Position numbers and translations under genes: made by a program. The notes beneath the pieces were generated by a model that saw nothing but the letters and a program-made list of their open reading frames with translations, was not told where the DNA came from and searched no databases. Positions 25,434 to 33,993 of a stretch of 64,000 nt of DNA are shown here, in pieces. The DNA is from Actinobacillus capsulatus DSM 19761 (GTDB taxonomy: Bacteria > Pseudomonadota > Gammaproteobacteria > Enterobacterales > Pasteurellaceae): the NCBI RefSeq assembly GCF_000374285.1, contig NZ_KB893935.1, forward strand, positions 62,001 through 126,000. Direction: 5' to 3'. Positions within the stretch are counted from its first letter, which is position 1. The number at the start of each line of letters is the position of its first letter.

Positions 25434-27650
25434 ATGTCGAAGCTAGTTAGAGTGGCATTGCCTGTGCCATTACATCGTTATTTTGATTATTTACTGCCAC
25501 CGTTTTTGTCGGCAGTCAAAGGCGTGCGTGTTGAAGTGCCTTTCGGTAATCAAACGAAAATCGGCGTGGTGGTGGATTTCCCTAAAACAAGCGATGTTTC
25601 CGAAGATAAGCTCAAACCGATTAAAGCGGTATTAGATTTAGAACCGATTTTTGACGAGGAAATTTGGGCACTGCTCAGTTGGGCGGCTCGTTATTATCAC
25701 GCGCCTATTGGTGAAGTGGCGATCAATGCTTTGCCGGTGAAATTGCGCAATGGTGATAGCACCGAGAGATCGCAGCCAGATTACTTTGCGGTTACCGAAG
25801 CCGGACATGCGGCATTGCTCTCGGATGAGAACAAACGGGCAAAAAAACAACAAGATTTACTGGCGGAACTGGCAGAAATTGCAAATTTTTTTGAAAAACC
25901 GACCGCTTGTAGTCAATCGGCTTGGAAAGGGCTATTGGAAAAAAACTATATCGAGTCGGTTAATGTGCCGTTTGAGCCGCAACATTGGCAAAAAAAATTG
26001 CAAAATCGACCGCTTGTAAACTTGCAGAATCGGTTGGTGTTGAATAAACAGCAAAGCTTAGTGGTGAGCCGCTTAACAGTACAAAACGGTTTTGAAGCTT
26101 TTTTATTAAACGGTGTGACCGGTTCGGGTAAAACCGAAGTGTATCTGCAAGTGATTGAAGAGGTGTTAAAGCGAGGCGAACAAGTGTTGGTGTTAGTGCC
26201 GGAAATCGGACTGACCCCGCAAACGGTACAACGATTTAAAGCCCGTTTTAATGTTGAAATTGATGTACTACATTCGAATATGAATGAAACCGAACGCTTG
26301 AATGCTTGGTTGCGAGCAAAAAACGGTGAAAGTGCGATTATCATCGGCACTCGTTCGGCATTGTTTAGCCAGTTTGAGAAATTGGGCTTAATGATTATTG
26401 ATGAAGAGCATGATAGTTCCTTCAAACAACAAGACGGCTGGCGTTATCACGCGAGAGATCTGGCGATTTTACGGGCAAAAAATTTACATATTCCGATCAT
26501 TTTAGGATCTGCAACGCCAAGTTTAGAAAGCGTGCAAAATGCCCAAAACGGCAAGTTTATCGAACTATCTTTAACTGCCCGTGCCGGTAATGCCCAACAG
26601 GCGAAACAGCAACTGATTGATTTAAAAACACAGCGTATTACCGCCGGACTTTCCGACCGCTTATTAGCGATGATGAAACAGCATTTGGAACAAGGAAATC
26701 AGGTAATGTTGTTTTTAAATCGCCGCGGCTTTGCGCCGGTTTTGCTCTGCCATGAGTGTGGCTGGATGTGTGAATGTGACGCTTGTGAAAAGCCTTACAC
26801 TTATCATCAGAAACAAAAAATCTTGCGTTGTCATCACTGTTCTTCGCAGCGGGTGATCCCTCGCCAGTGCGGACATTGCGGTTCAACCAATCTGATTACC
26901 ACCGGAGTGGGGACGGAACAGTTGGAGCAAGTGTTAAGTGAGCAGTTCCCAACTTACCAAATTAGCCGTATCGACCGAGATTCCACCGCTCGTAAAGGGG
27001 CATTGGAAAGTCACTTAAATGCTATTCGAGAAGGCAAAAGCCAAATTCTGATCGGCACGCAAATGTTAGCGAAAGGGCATCATTTTCCGAATGTAACGTT
27101 AGTGGCGATTGTGAATGTCGATTCGGCGTTGTTCTCTACTGATTTCCGAGCGGAAGAACGTTTGGCACAGCTTTATGTACAAGTAGCAGGGCGTGCCGGA
27201 CGAGCGGAAAAGCAGGGCGAAGTGGTGTTACAAACGCATTATCCGGAACATCCGTTGCTCAAGACTTTGTTAGAACAAGGTTATTTGGCGTTTGCACAAG
27301 AAGCATTAAAAATGCGTAAAGTGATGGGCCTGCCGCCGTTTGCTGCGCAAGTGTTGTTACGAGCAACCGGTAAAGACAATCAGCAAGTAGTAAATCTTTT
27401 GCAAAATTTGACCGCTTACTTCCAGCAAAAAAGCACGGAACTCGGTTTACAGGATATTCAAATTCTACCGCCTTTTTCTGCACCGATGGCAAAAAAAGCG
27501 GGGTATTACCGCTGGCTTTTATTAATTCAACATCGCTCAAGAGGCGTATTACAACAGCTGATCGATCAATTTGATTTGGATAAAGCCAATTTAGGCTTAC
27601 AAAACAATATTCGTTTAACCTTAGATATTGATCCGCAAGAAATAGGCTAA
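25434..27650 (+). CDS. priA: PriA, primosomal helicase
   Basis: This 738-residue superfamily 2 DNA helicase restarts stalled replication forks. The N-terminal 3'-end-binding domain (about 1-105) begins with VRVALPVPLHRYFDYLLP. Walker A is GVTGSGKT (227-234) and the DEEH box is at 323-326. The zinc-binding cysteines lie in about 437-485 (CHEC, CECDAC, CHHC, CGHC). The helicase C-lobe has GTQMLAKGHHFPNV and QVAGRAGR. The length matches E. coli PriA (732). Two uptake signals of the same orientation lie in the linker before the helicase core. The gene ends at an uptake-signal terminator. Confidence 0.96.
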   Translation: MSKLVRVALPVPLHRYFDYLLPPFLSAVKGVRVEVPFGNQTKIGVVVDFPKTSDVSEDKLKPIKAVLDLEPIFDEEIWALLSWAARYYHAPIGEVAINALPVKLRNGDSTERSQPDYFAVTEAGHAALLSDENKRAKKQQDLLAELAEIANFFEKPTACSQSAWKGLLEKNYIESVNVPFEPQHWQKKLQNRPLVNLQNRLVLNKQQSLVVSRLTVQNGFEAFLLNGVTGSGKTEVYLQVIEEVLKRGEQVLVLVPEIGLTPQTVQRFKARFNVEIDVLHSNMNETERLNAWLRAKNGESAIIIGTRSALFSQFEKLGLMIIDEEHDSSFKQQDGWRYHARDLAILRAKNLHIPIILGSATPSLESVQNAQNGKFIELSLTARAGNAQQAKQQLIDLKTQRITAGLSDRLLAMMKQHLEQGNQVMLFLNRRGFAPVLLCHECGWMCECDACEKPYTYHQKQKILRCHHCSSQRVIPRQCGHCGSTNLITTGVGTEQLEQVLSEQFPTYQISRIDRDSTARKGALESHLNAIREGKSQILIGTQMLAKGHHFPNVTLVAIVNVDSALFSTDFRAEERLAQLYVQVAGRAGRAEKQGEVVLQTHYPEHPLLKTLLEQGYLAFAQEALKMRKVMGLPPFAAQVLLRATGKDNQQVVNLLQNLTAYFQQKSTELGLQDIQILPPFSAPMAKKAGYYRWLLLIQHRSRGVLQQLIDQFDLDKANLGLQNNIRLTLDIDPQEIG

Positions 27651-27665
27651 CAGCGGATTCATACG

Positions 27666-27723
27666 ACAAGCGGTCTAATTTTCCTCGTTTTTTGCAAAAA
27701 ATAACGAAAATCAGACCGCTTGT
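27666..27723. terminator. inverted uptake-signal pair, bidirectional terminator
   Basis: ACAAGCGGTCT and AGACCGCTTGT flank a symmetric AT-rich core with TTTTTTGCAAAAAA at its centre. It lies between convergent priA and the ElyC-like gene. Confidence 0.83.
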
Positions 27724-27732
27724 TATGTAAGG

Positions 27733-28476
27733 CTAGAGGGATTCTTTTAGGTAGCCCATCCATTCTTTCAGTGAGATCATCACACTGCTCAATGCTCCGG
27801 CTTGCGGAAGATAATAGAAATAATTGTAGTAATCTTCCGGTGTGACGCCAGCGCCGGTACTCGCCGGCAGTACTTCAAAACCTTGCTTTTCAAATAACAT
27901 TTTGGCGCGTTTCATATGCCATTGATTCGTGACCAAGACAATTTTATTGATGCCTTCTTTAGCTAACATTTCACGAGAAAATTGAGCGTTTTCTTTGGTG
28001 GTTTTCGCTTTTTCTTCCAACCATTTTGCTTTGACTTGGAAGAATTGTTCAAATTCTTTTGCCATCATTGCTGCTTCGGAATTGCCGTTTGGGCTGCTTC
28101 CGGTTACTAAAATCGGCAGTGATGTTTCTTTAGTTAAAAAAGCCCCATAACGCATACGATCAAGGGTGGAATCACCGGTAGCAATGTTGCCGAATAATTC
28201 TTGGCTGTCGCGCATACCGCCGCTTAATACCACGATTGCTTGCGCAGTTCGGTAATCATCAAGGGTTAAATTATCATTGGTTACTAATGAATCACTGAGC
28301 TTGGTTGCAACAAGAGGAGTGCTGATCAGATACAAGACGATAATGCCGAATGCGGCTAGGAAACGGCTTAATTTTTTGTAGTGAAAATGTGCGAGTATTA
28401 AAGAAAGGATCCAAAGTAGCGCAATGCTAAACGGCGGTAAGATAATTGATGTCAGCAGTTTGGTTAGAAAAAACAT
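27733..28476 (-). CDS. ElyC/YdcF-like DUF218 envelope protein
   Basis: This 247-residue protein has two N-terminal membrane segments (about 5-27 and 36-57) followed by a DUF218 domain exposed to the periplasm or cytoplasm. DUF218 motifs are AIVVLSGGMRDS (about 79-90), LVTGSSPNGNSEAAMM, AKTTKENAQ and VLVTNQWHMKRAKMLF. The closest characterised relative by layout is E. coli ElyC, which affects envelope and peptidoglycan homeostasis; YdcF and SanA are other members. It is transcribed away from the sialic-acid locus, whose first gene begins about 90 bases away. Confidence 0.8.
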   Translation of the reverse strand: MFFLTKLLTSIILPPFSIALLWILSLILAHFHYKKLSRFLAAFGIIVLYLISTPLVATKLSDSLVTNDNLTLDDYRTAQAIVVLSGGMRDSQELFGNIATGDSTLDRMRYGAFLTKETSLPILVTGSSPNGNSEAAMMAKEFEQFFQVKAKWLEEKAKTTKENAQFSREMLAKEGINKIVLVTNQWHMKRAKMLFEKQGFEVLPASTGAGVTPEDYYNYFYYLPQAGALSSVMISLKEWMGYLKESL

Positions 28477-28564
28477 TGTTGCTCCCGATAGATAAATATT
28501 TTGCGTATTTTCTACGATTTATTGCTAAAATGCACATTCTATTTCTCTTTGAGTGAAAGATACG

Positions 28565-29197
28565 ATGAGAAAAAAAATTGTACTAATAGGTGCCGGCGGT
28601 TATGCCAAGTCTGTTTTAGACTCGTTAGATGAGCAACAGTTCGAATTCTGTGGGTTTATTGATAATTTCAAACCAACCGGTTGTTCGCACTTAGGCTATC
28701 CGATTCTGGCACATACGATCCAAGAATTTGAACAGCGAGATCAATATTGCTATTTCATTAGTATTGGCAATAACGAGCATCGTCTCGAAAAATTTTTAGC
28801 GTTAACTCAGTTAGGTTGTGAAATTGTCAATGTGATTGATAAAACCGCCATTGTGTCCAACCGTTCTCAACTGGGGAAAGGTGTATTTGTCGGTAAGATG
28901 GCAATCGTGAATGCGGGGGTAACGGTCGGTGATAACGTGGTTATCAATACCAAAGCTTTGGTCGAACACGGTTGTTTTATCGGCAATCATTGCAATATTT
29001 CCACCAATACGACACTAAACGGCGATGTGATTGTCGAAGATTACGCATTTGTTGGCAGCTCGTCTGTGGTGAATGGTCAGCTGCGTATCGGTGAAAAAGC
29101 GATGGTTGGCTCTGGTGCGGTGGTGATTCGTAATGTCGAACCTCGTACTGTGGTGGCAGGTGTACCGGCTAAATTTATTAAAGAACATAATCATTAA
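28565..29197 (+). CDS. neuD: NeuD-like sialic acid O-acetyltransferase family protein
   Basis: This 210-residue protein has an N-terminal PglD/NeuD-type Rossmann region (KKIVLIGAGGYAKSVLDSL, about 3-21) and a C-terminal left-handed beta-helix of hexapeptide repeats ending in RIGEKAMVGSGAVVIRNVEP and VVAGVPAKFI. NeuD proteins O-acetylate sialic acid or stabilise its synthesis complex. I start at the ATG at 28565; a GTG 12 bases earlier has no ribosome site. It lies 27 bases before neuB, as first gene of the neuDBAC group. The acetyl acceptor is inferred from context. Confidence 0.85.
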   Translation: MRKKIVLIGAGGYAKSVLDSLDEQQFEFCGFIDNFKPTGCSHLGYPILAHTIQEFEQRDQYCYFISIGNNEHRLEKFLALTQLGCEIVNVIDKTAIVSNRSQLGKGVFVGKMAIVNAGVTVGDNVVINTKALVEHGCFIGNHCNISTNTTLNGDVIVEDYAFVGSSSVVNGQLRIGEKAMVGSGAVVIRNVEPRTVVAGVPAKFIKEHNH

Positions 29198-29224
29198 GAA
29201 AAGTCTCTATAGGAAGCAAATTAA

Positions 29225-30262
29225 ATGAGTAAAGTATTTATCGTGGCAGAAATCGGTTGTAACCATAATGGTGACCCTGCGTTAGCGAAAAAAATGGTGG
29301 ATGTGGCGAAAGAGTGTGGCGTAGATGCGGTAAAATTCCAAACCTTCAAAGCGGATAAATTAATTTCAAAATATGCGCCAAAAGCGGAATATCAAAAAGT
29401 CACGACCGGTACGGCAGATTCTCAATTAGAAATGACCCGTAAACTGGAATTACCTTATGATGAATTTGTGAAATTAGAAGCTTACGCACGTTCATTAGGT
29501 TTAGAAGTATTTTCAACACCGTTCGATTTCGAATCGATTGATTTCTTAGCCGACCAGCAGCAAAAAGTGTGGAAAATTCCGTCAGGCGAATTAACCAACT
29601 TACCGTATTTAGAAAAAATTGCACGTTTACCGATTGAAGGCAAAACGATTGTGATTTCAACCGGTATGGCAACGATTGAAGAGACGAAACAATCACTTAA
29701 AGTCTTGGAAGATAATGGGATGGCGAAAAAAGACATCACCATTTTACACTGTAATACCGAATATCCGACCCCTTACGAAGATGTGAACCTAAATGCGTTC
29801 CATCAATTAAAACAGGAGTTCGGCGAATACAGTTTAGGTTTCTCAGACCATTCTGCAGGCTACTTTGCGGGGCTTGCGGCAGTACCTTACGGTATTACTT
29901 TCATTGAGAAACATTTTACGTTAGATAAAAACTTCGAAGGCCCGGACCATAAAGCGTCGGTTACTCCAGAAGAATTAAAGTTATTATGTGAAGGGATTCG
30001 TGCGGTAGAAAAATCACTGGGTTCTTCAGAAAAAATCGTGACCAATTCGGAAGCGAAAAACAAAATCGTGGCACGTAAATCGATTATTGCCGCTCGTCCA
30101 ATCAAAAAAGGTGAAATTTTTACCACCGATAACATTACCACCAAACGCCCGGGCAATGGTATTAGCCCGATGTTCTGGTATGAGGTATTAGGTAAAGAAG
30201 CTCAACAGGATTTTGAAGAAGATCAGCTGATTGCCGACAGTCGTTTTGAAAACCAAATGTAA
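29225..30262 (+). CDS. neuB: NeuB, N-acetylneuraminate synthase
   Basis: This 345-residue cytoplasmic enzyme condenses N-acetylmannosamine with phosphoenolpyruvate to form N-acetylneuraminic acid. The TIM-barrel shows AEIGCNHNGD (about 8-17), DAVKFQTFKADKLI, KIPSGELTNLPYL, ILHCNTEYPTP, GFSDHS and EKHFTLD. A C-terminal SAF (antifreeze-like) domain (about 285-345) contains RKSIIAARPIKKGE. AGGAAGC precedes the ATG. A distinction from legionaminic or pseudaminic acid synthases rests on its neighbours, particularly the NeuC-type epimerase, and is fairly safe. Confidence 0.93.
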   Translation: MSKVFIVAEIGCNHNGDPALAKKMVDVAKECGVDAVKFQTFKADKLISKYAPKAEYQKVTTGTADSQLEMTRKLELPYDEFVKLEAYARSLGLEVFSTPFDFESIDFLADQQQKVWKIPSGELTNLPYLEKIARLPIEGKTIVISTGMATIEETKQSLKVLEDNGMAKKDITILHCNTEYPTPYEDVNLNAFHQLKQEFGEYSLGFSDHSAGYFAGLAAVPYGITFIEKHFTLDKNFEGPDHKASVTPEELKLLCEGIRAVEKSLGSSEKIVTNSEAKNKIVARKSIIAARPIKKGEIFTTDNITTKRPGNGISPMFWYEVLGKEAQQDFEEDQLIADSRFENQM

Positions 30263-30267
30263 TTCTC

Positions 30268-30290
30268 GCTCCCATTTGGGGGCATTTTTA
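30268..30290 (+). terminator. small hairpin with T-run between neuB and neuA
   Basis: GCTCCC pairs with GGGGGC (one G-T pair) around ATTT, followed by ATTTTTA. It lies inside the neu operon and may lower transcription into neuA. Confidence 0.5.
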
Positions 30291-30310
30291 GCTTATAAGC
30301 GGTCAAATTT

Positions 30311-31573
30311 ATGAAAAAAATTGCAATTATTACGGCACGTTCCGGTTCAAAAGGGTTGCCGAATAAAAATGTGTTATTGGTCGAAGGTAAACCGTTAATG
30401 GCATATTCGATTGAAGCGGCGATTGAGTCAGATGAGTTTGAAAAAATTATTGTGAGTACAGACTCGCAAGAATATATTGATTTGCTTGCACATTATCCGA
30501 TTGAATTCATCAAACGTGCGCCGCATTTAGCTGGCGATAAAGCCAGCTCATTTGTGGTTATTGAAGATGTGTTACAACAATATCAATCGACTGTGTTTGA
30601 TTATTTTGTGTTATTGCAACCGACCTCGCCGCTTCGCACCGCACAGCATATTCAAGAAGCATGTGCCAAGTTTGAAGCGCAGTTTGAACATTTCGATTTT
30701 TGTGTGTCGGTCTCTGATGCGCACAAGCCAACCACATTAACTCGCCCGATTGAAGAAGACGAAAGTCTGAAACATTTCCAATTGGATTATTCCAATTACG
30801 CTCGTCAGCAATATCATCCGGAATATTCGCCGAACGGTGCAATTTTTATTGCAAAACCGACCGCTTATCTTGAGCAGAAACATTTCTATGGTGCTAAGTC
30901 ATTGGCTTACTTTATGGATAAGGATGTTTCGATTGATATTGACGATCGTAAGGATTTTGAATATTTCTACTTTATCATGCAACAGCGTCAGCAAGAAAAA
31001 TTACAGTTAGATCGCATCCGTATCCGAATTTTGAGTAAAAAAGAATGTTTTACACAAAATGCGGACATTACTTTAGTCGGGCATTCGATTTTAGATCAGT
31101 GGTCGATTCAATCACTAAACGGCAAAAGTGTGTGTAACCTTGGTTTTTCCGGTATTTCAGCGAAAGAATATTTGGCAGAAGTTATCGACAAAGGATTAAT
31201 TAAAACATTGGGTAACGATGTTGTCGTGATGTTAGGCACAAATGATTTGACTCGCTATGGTGAGACGAATGAGTCTATTTGTTGTGCCATTCAAGATTTT
31301 ATTGCTAAGCTCAAAGCGATTCGCTCGGATATCAATATTTACTTTTTAGAAATTACTCCGGTTGCTTTTAGAGCGGAACGTAGTAACGAGAAAATTATCG
31401 CACTGAATCAGTTACTAAAAGCATCATTAACCAATGTGATTTGGATAGATTTATACCAAGCATTTTGTGACCAATACGGCAAACTTGCGATGGAATTTAC
31501 TACGGATGGCTTGCACTTAAACGCAAAAGGCTATGAAAAATTGACCGCTATTTTGGAACAAGAGATCAAGTAA
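30311..31573 (+). CDS. neuA: NeuA, CMP-sialic acid synthetase fused to an SGNH hydrolase domain
   Basis: This 420-residue protein has two domains. Residues 1 to about 228 are a CMP-N-acetylneuraminate synthetase, with the nucleotide-binding RSGSKGLPNKN (10-20), LLQPTSPLRT and DIDDRKDF. Residues about 250-420 are an SGNH/GDSL hydrolase: block I VGHSI (GHS 257-259), block II Gly in NLGFSG, block III GTND (309-312) and block V DGLH (399-402). Two-domain NeuA proteins in group B Streptococcus combine CMP-sialate synthesis with sialate O-acetylesterase activity. That fits the presence of neuD here. Block I reads GHS, not the commoner GDS. The stop codon overlaps the neuC start. Confidence 0.92.
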   Translation: MKKIAIITARSGSKGLPNKNVLLVEGKPLMAYSIEAAIESDEFEKIIVSTDSQEYIDLLAHYPIEFIKRAPHLAGDKASSFVVIEDVLQQYQSTVFDYFVLLQPTSPLRTAQHIQEACAKFEAQFEHFDFCVSVSDAHKPTTLTRPIEEDESLKHFQLDYSNYARQQYHPEYSPNGAIFIAKPTAYLEQKHFYGAKSLAYFMDKDVSIDIDDRKDFEYFYFIMQQRQQEKLQLDRIRIRILSKKECFTQNADITLVGHSILDQWSIQSLNGKSVCNLGFSGISAKEYLAEVIDKGLIKTLGNDVVVMLGTNDLTRYGETNESICCAIQDFIAKLKAIRSDINIYFLEITPVAFRAERSNEKIIALNQLLKASLTNVIWIDLYQAFCDQYGKLAMEFTTDGLHLNAKGYEKLTAILEQEIK

Positions 31574-32730
31574 TGAAACGAATTGCGTATATAACAGGTT
31601 CAAGAGCCGAGTATGGTATCGTAAAACGCCTGCTAAAAAAATTAAATGACGATCCGGCATTGGATTTTTCATTGGTGGTGACTGCAATGCACCTAGATGC
31701 CCAGTACGGCAATACAGTGACGGTTATCGAACAAGACGGCTTTGAGATTGTCGCACGTATTCCGCTTACACTCAATGCTGAAAATAACCAAACCATAATT
31801 CATTCGATGGCGGAGTGCTTAGACCATTTTGGGGCGCATTTTCAGCAACACAAATATGATGCGGTGATGGTGTTAGGTGATCGCTATGAAATGCTTGCGG
31901 TGGCAACGGCGGCGGCAATGCATAATATTCCATTGATTCATTTACACGGCGGCGAACAAACACTTGGTAATTATGATGAATTTATTCGTCATTGCATTAC
32001 TAAAATGGCAAAGCTGCATTTAACTGCGACCGAAGAATATAAAAAGCGTGTAATTCAGCTGGGTGAAGATCCGAAATATGTGCATAATGTGGGGTCATTA
32101 GGTGCAGAAAACAGCGTATTGCTCAGCTTACCGAGCCGAGCACAATTAATTGAAACACGCCGGATTCCGAGCGGTGATTATTTTATGGTCGTGTTTCATC
32201 CGGAAACGCTTACCGAGCAACCGGTGTTAGAGCAAGTGGATCAATTGTTAGCTGCGTTAGATCAGTTTAAAGACCGCTATCAATTTGTGTTTATCGGTTC
32301 GAATTCTGACACAAGTGCGGATCAAATCTTTAACCGTTTCCAAGCTTATACCGCACAGAACGGCTATTGCTTTTTCACTTCAGTGAAACCAGAAGAGTAT
32401 TTAGCACTGATTAAATATTCGAAAGGCTTAATTGGTAATAGCTCGTCCGGTTTACTGGAAGCGCCAAGTTGCGGTGTCGGTACGCTAAATATCGGCAACC
32501 GCCAACAAGGACGTGTACGTGGTGAAACGGTGATTGACGTGGAAACGACCACCGAAGCGATTAAAGTCGGCATTGAGCAATTAATTTCAGTGGATTTTCA
32601 TCAGCGCTTACCGCAGATGACAAATCCTTATTACCAAGAAAATGCAATGGAAAAAGCGTATAAAGTGATTAAACACTTTTTGAATGACGTTGAAAAAGAT
32701 CAACCGAAAGCTTTTTATGATCTTCCTTAA
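31573..32730 (+). CDS. neuC: NeuC, hydrolysing UDP-GlcNAc 2-epimerase
   Basis: This 385-residue enzyme turns UDP-N-acetylglucosamine into N-acetylmannosamine and UDP, supplying NeuB. The UDP-GlcNAc 2-epimerase fold is shown by RIAYITGSRAEYGIVKRLLK (landmark, 3-22), VMVLGDRYEMLA, HLHGGEQTLGNYDEFIRH, VVFHPETLTEQ and IGNSSSGLLEAPSCG near the C-terminus. The absence of a nan-type uptake system nearby means the sialic acid here is made from scratch. It overlaps neuA by one base and is followed by a perfect uptake-signal hairpin. Confidence 0.93.
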   Translation: MKRIAYITGSRAEYGIVKRLLKKLNDDPALDFSLVVTAMHLDAQYGNTVTVIEQDGFEIVARIPLTLNAENNQTIIHSMAECLDHFGAHFQQHKYDAVMVLGDRYEMLAVATAAAMHNIPLIHLHGGEQTLGNYDEFIRHCITKMAKLHLTATEEYKKRVIQLGEDPKYVHNVGSLGAENSVLLSLPSRAQLIETRRIPSGDYFMVVFHPETLTEQPVLEQVDQLLAALDQFKDRYQFVFIGSNSDTSADQIFNRFQAYTAQNGYCFFTSVKPEEYLALIKYSKGLIGNSSSGLLEAPSCGVGTLNIGNRQQGRVRGETVIDVETTTEAIKVGIEQLISVDFHQRLPQMTNPYYQENAMEKAYKVIKHFLNDVEKDQPKAFYDLP

Positions 32731-32734
32731 AATT

Positions 32735-32778
32735 AACCGCTTGTGTGTTTACAAGCGGTTAATTTTCTTTATTTTTTG
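32735..32778 (+). terminator. perfect uptake-signal hairpin between neuC and wzx
   Basis: AACCGCTTGT (32735-32744) and ACAAGCGGTT (32751-32760) form a perfect 10-base stem with a 6-base loop, followed by AATTTTCTTTATTTTTTG. It has full terminator form but lies within the glycan cluster, 25 bases before the wzx start. Confidence 0.75.
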
Positions 32779-32784
32779 CAAATT

Positions 32785-33993
32785 ATGAAAGCTGTAAAAG
32801 ATAGTGTTATTTACCTTGGCGGTGAGTTGATTTCAAAAGCCGTTCCTTTTTTGCTATTGCCTTATTTATCTCGTAAGTTAGGGGTTCAGGGTTATGGTGA
32901 ATTGTCGTATTATCAGACCTACCTTGTTCTTTTCCTGATTTTAGTTGGGTTAAGTCAAGAAGGTGCGGTAGCGCGTTATTTTTATTTTTATGGAAAACGT
33001 TCGCTGAATTTAGTTGTCTCAACCGGATACGCCTATACTATGTTGGTCGGCTCGATTATTTTGGCAGTTTGTTGGTACTTTAAGACTGAAATCATTGCTT
33101 ATTTGGCGATCTCTGCGGTGTTTCAATCGTTTTTAGCGGTGCAGTTGAGTGTCCGCCAATGCCAAAAACAAGCGATTCCGTATATGGTTATTCAATCGCT
33201 GACGAGTTTTGTTTCTGTAATTCTGACAGTGGCGATGTTGGAGTCTTACCAAACAGATTTGGTTGAAAAACGCATTTTAGCGATTTTGTTTGGTAATTTG
33301 ATTGTATTCTGTTTAGCGTACTTTCTGTATTCCAGAAAAATTAACAGCCATAGAAGATTTAGCTTACATCAGCATAAGCTTGGGTTAATGTATCTATTAG
33401 GGTTTGGTGTGCCGCTGTTGTTACACCAAGCGAGCTTTTATTTAAAAGGTCAGTTAGACCGAATTTTTATTTTCCATCAATTTAGCCAAATTGATTTAGG
33501 ACTTTATGCAATGGGGGCGCAAATTGCCGCAATTTTAATGATTTTATTGCAGGCATTAAATAAAGCGACGCTTCCTTATTTTTATGAAGGCTTAAAACAA
33601 AAAACGATTACTTTGAATAAGGTGCATAAATGGGCTGCTTATTCACTATTATTTGTGCCGATTCCTTCATTAACTATGTGGATGATTCCTGAATCCGTGG
33701 TAGTTTGGCTATTAGGGAATCAATTTATTGGCACGAAGTATTTTATTATCTTATTTTTATTATCAACTTCGTTAACAGTTCCCTATTTTATTTTGGTGAA
33801 TTATTTGTTTTATTACGGAAAAAATAAAATTATTTCACTTTCTTCGCTATTATCTACCGTGGTATATGTAATCAGCTTATTATTGTTAGCGAAGACTAAA
33901 ATTGAGTATATGCCTTATGCAAGTATTATTGGCGGAGCAAGTTTACTGCCAATTTTATATAGCATGACTAAAAGAGTGAGAGCGGAAACCTAA
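32785..33993 (+). CDS. wzx: Wzx-type polysaccharide flippase
   Basis: This 402-residue membrane protein has about twelve hydrophobic segments and belongs to the MOP flippase superfamily (polysaccharide transporter type). The N-terminus [29 protein letters not shown] is the usual Wzx opening (landmark, about 4-32), with [15 protein letters not shown] next. It should flip an undecaprenyl-linked repeat unit across the inner membrane. I start at the ATG at 32785, as upstream in-frame starts lie inside the hairpin. No clear ribosome site precedes it. It overlaps the next gene by one base. Confidence 0.88.
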   Translation: MKAVKDSVIYLGGELISKAVPFLLLPYLSRKLGVQGYGELSYYQTYLVLFLILVGLSQEGAVARYFYFYGKRSLNLVVSTGYAYTMLVGSIILAVCWYFKTEIIAYLAISAVFQSFLAVQLSVRQCQKQAIPYMVIQSLTSFVSVILTVAMLESYQTDLVEKRILAILFGNLIVFCLAYFLYSRKINSHRRFSLHQHKLGLMYLLGFGVPLLLHQASFYLKGQLDRIFIFHQFSQIDLGLYAMGAQIAAILMILLQALNKATLPYFYEGLKQKTITLNKVHKWAAYSLLFVPIPSLTMWMIPESVVVWLLGNQFIGTKYFIILFLLSTSLTVPYFILVNYLFYYGKNKIISLSSLLSTVVYVISLLLLAKTKIEYMPYASIIGGASLLPILYSMTKRVRAET

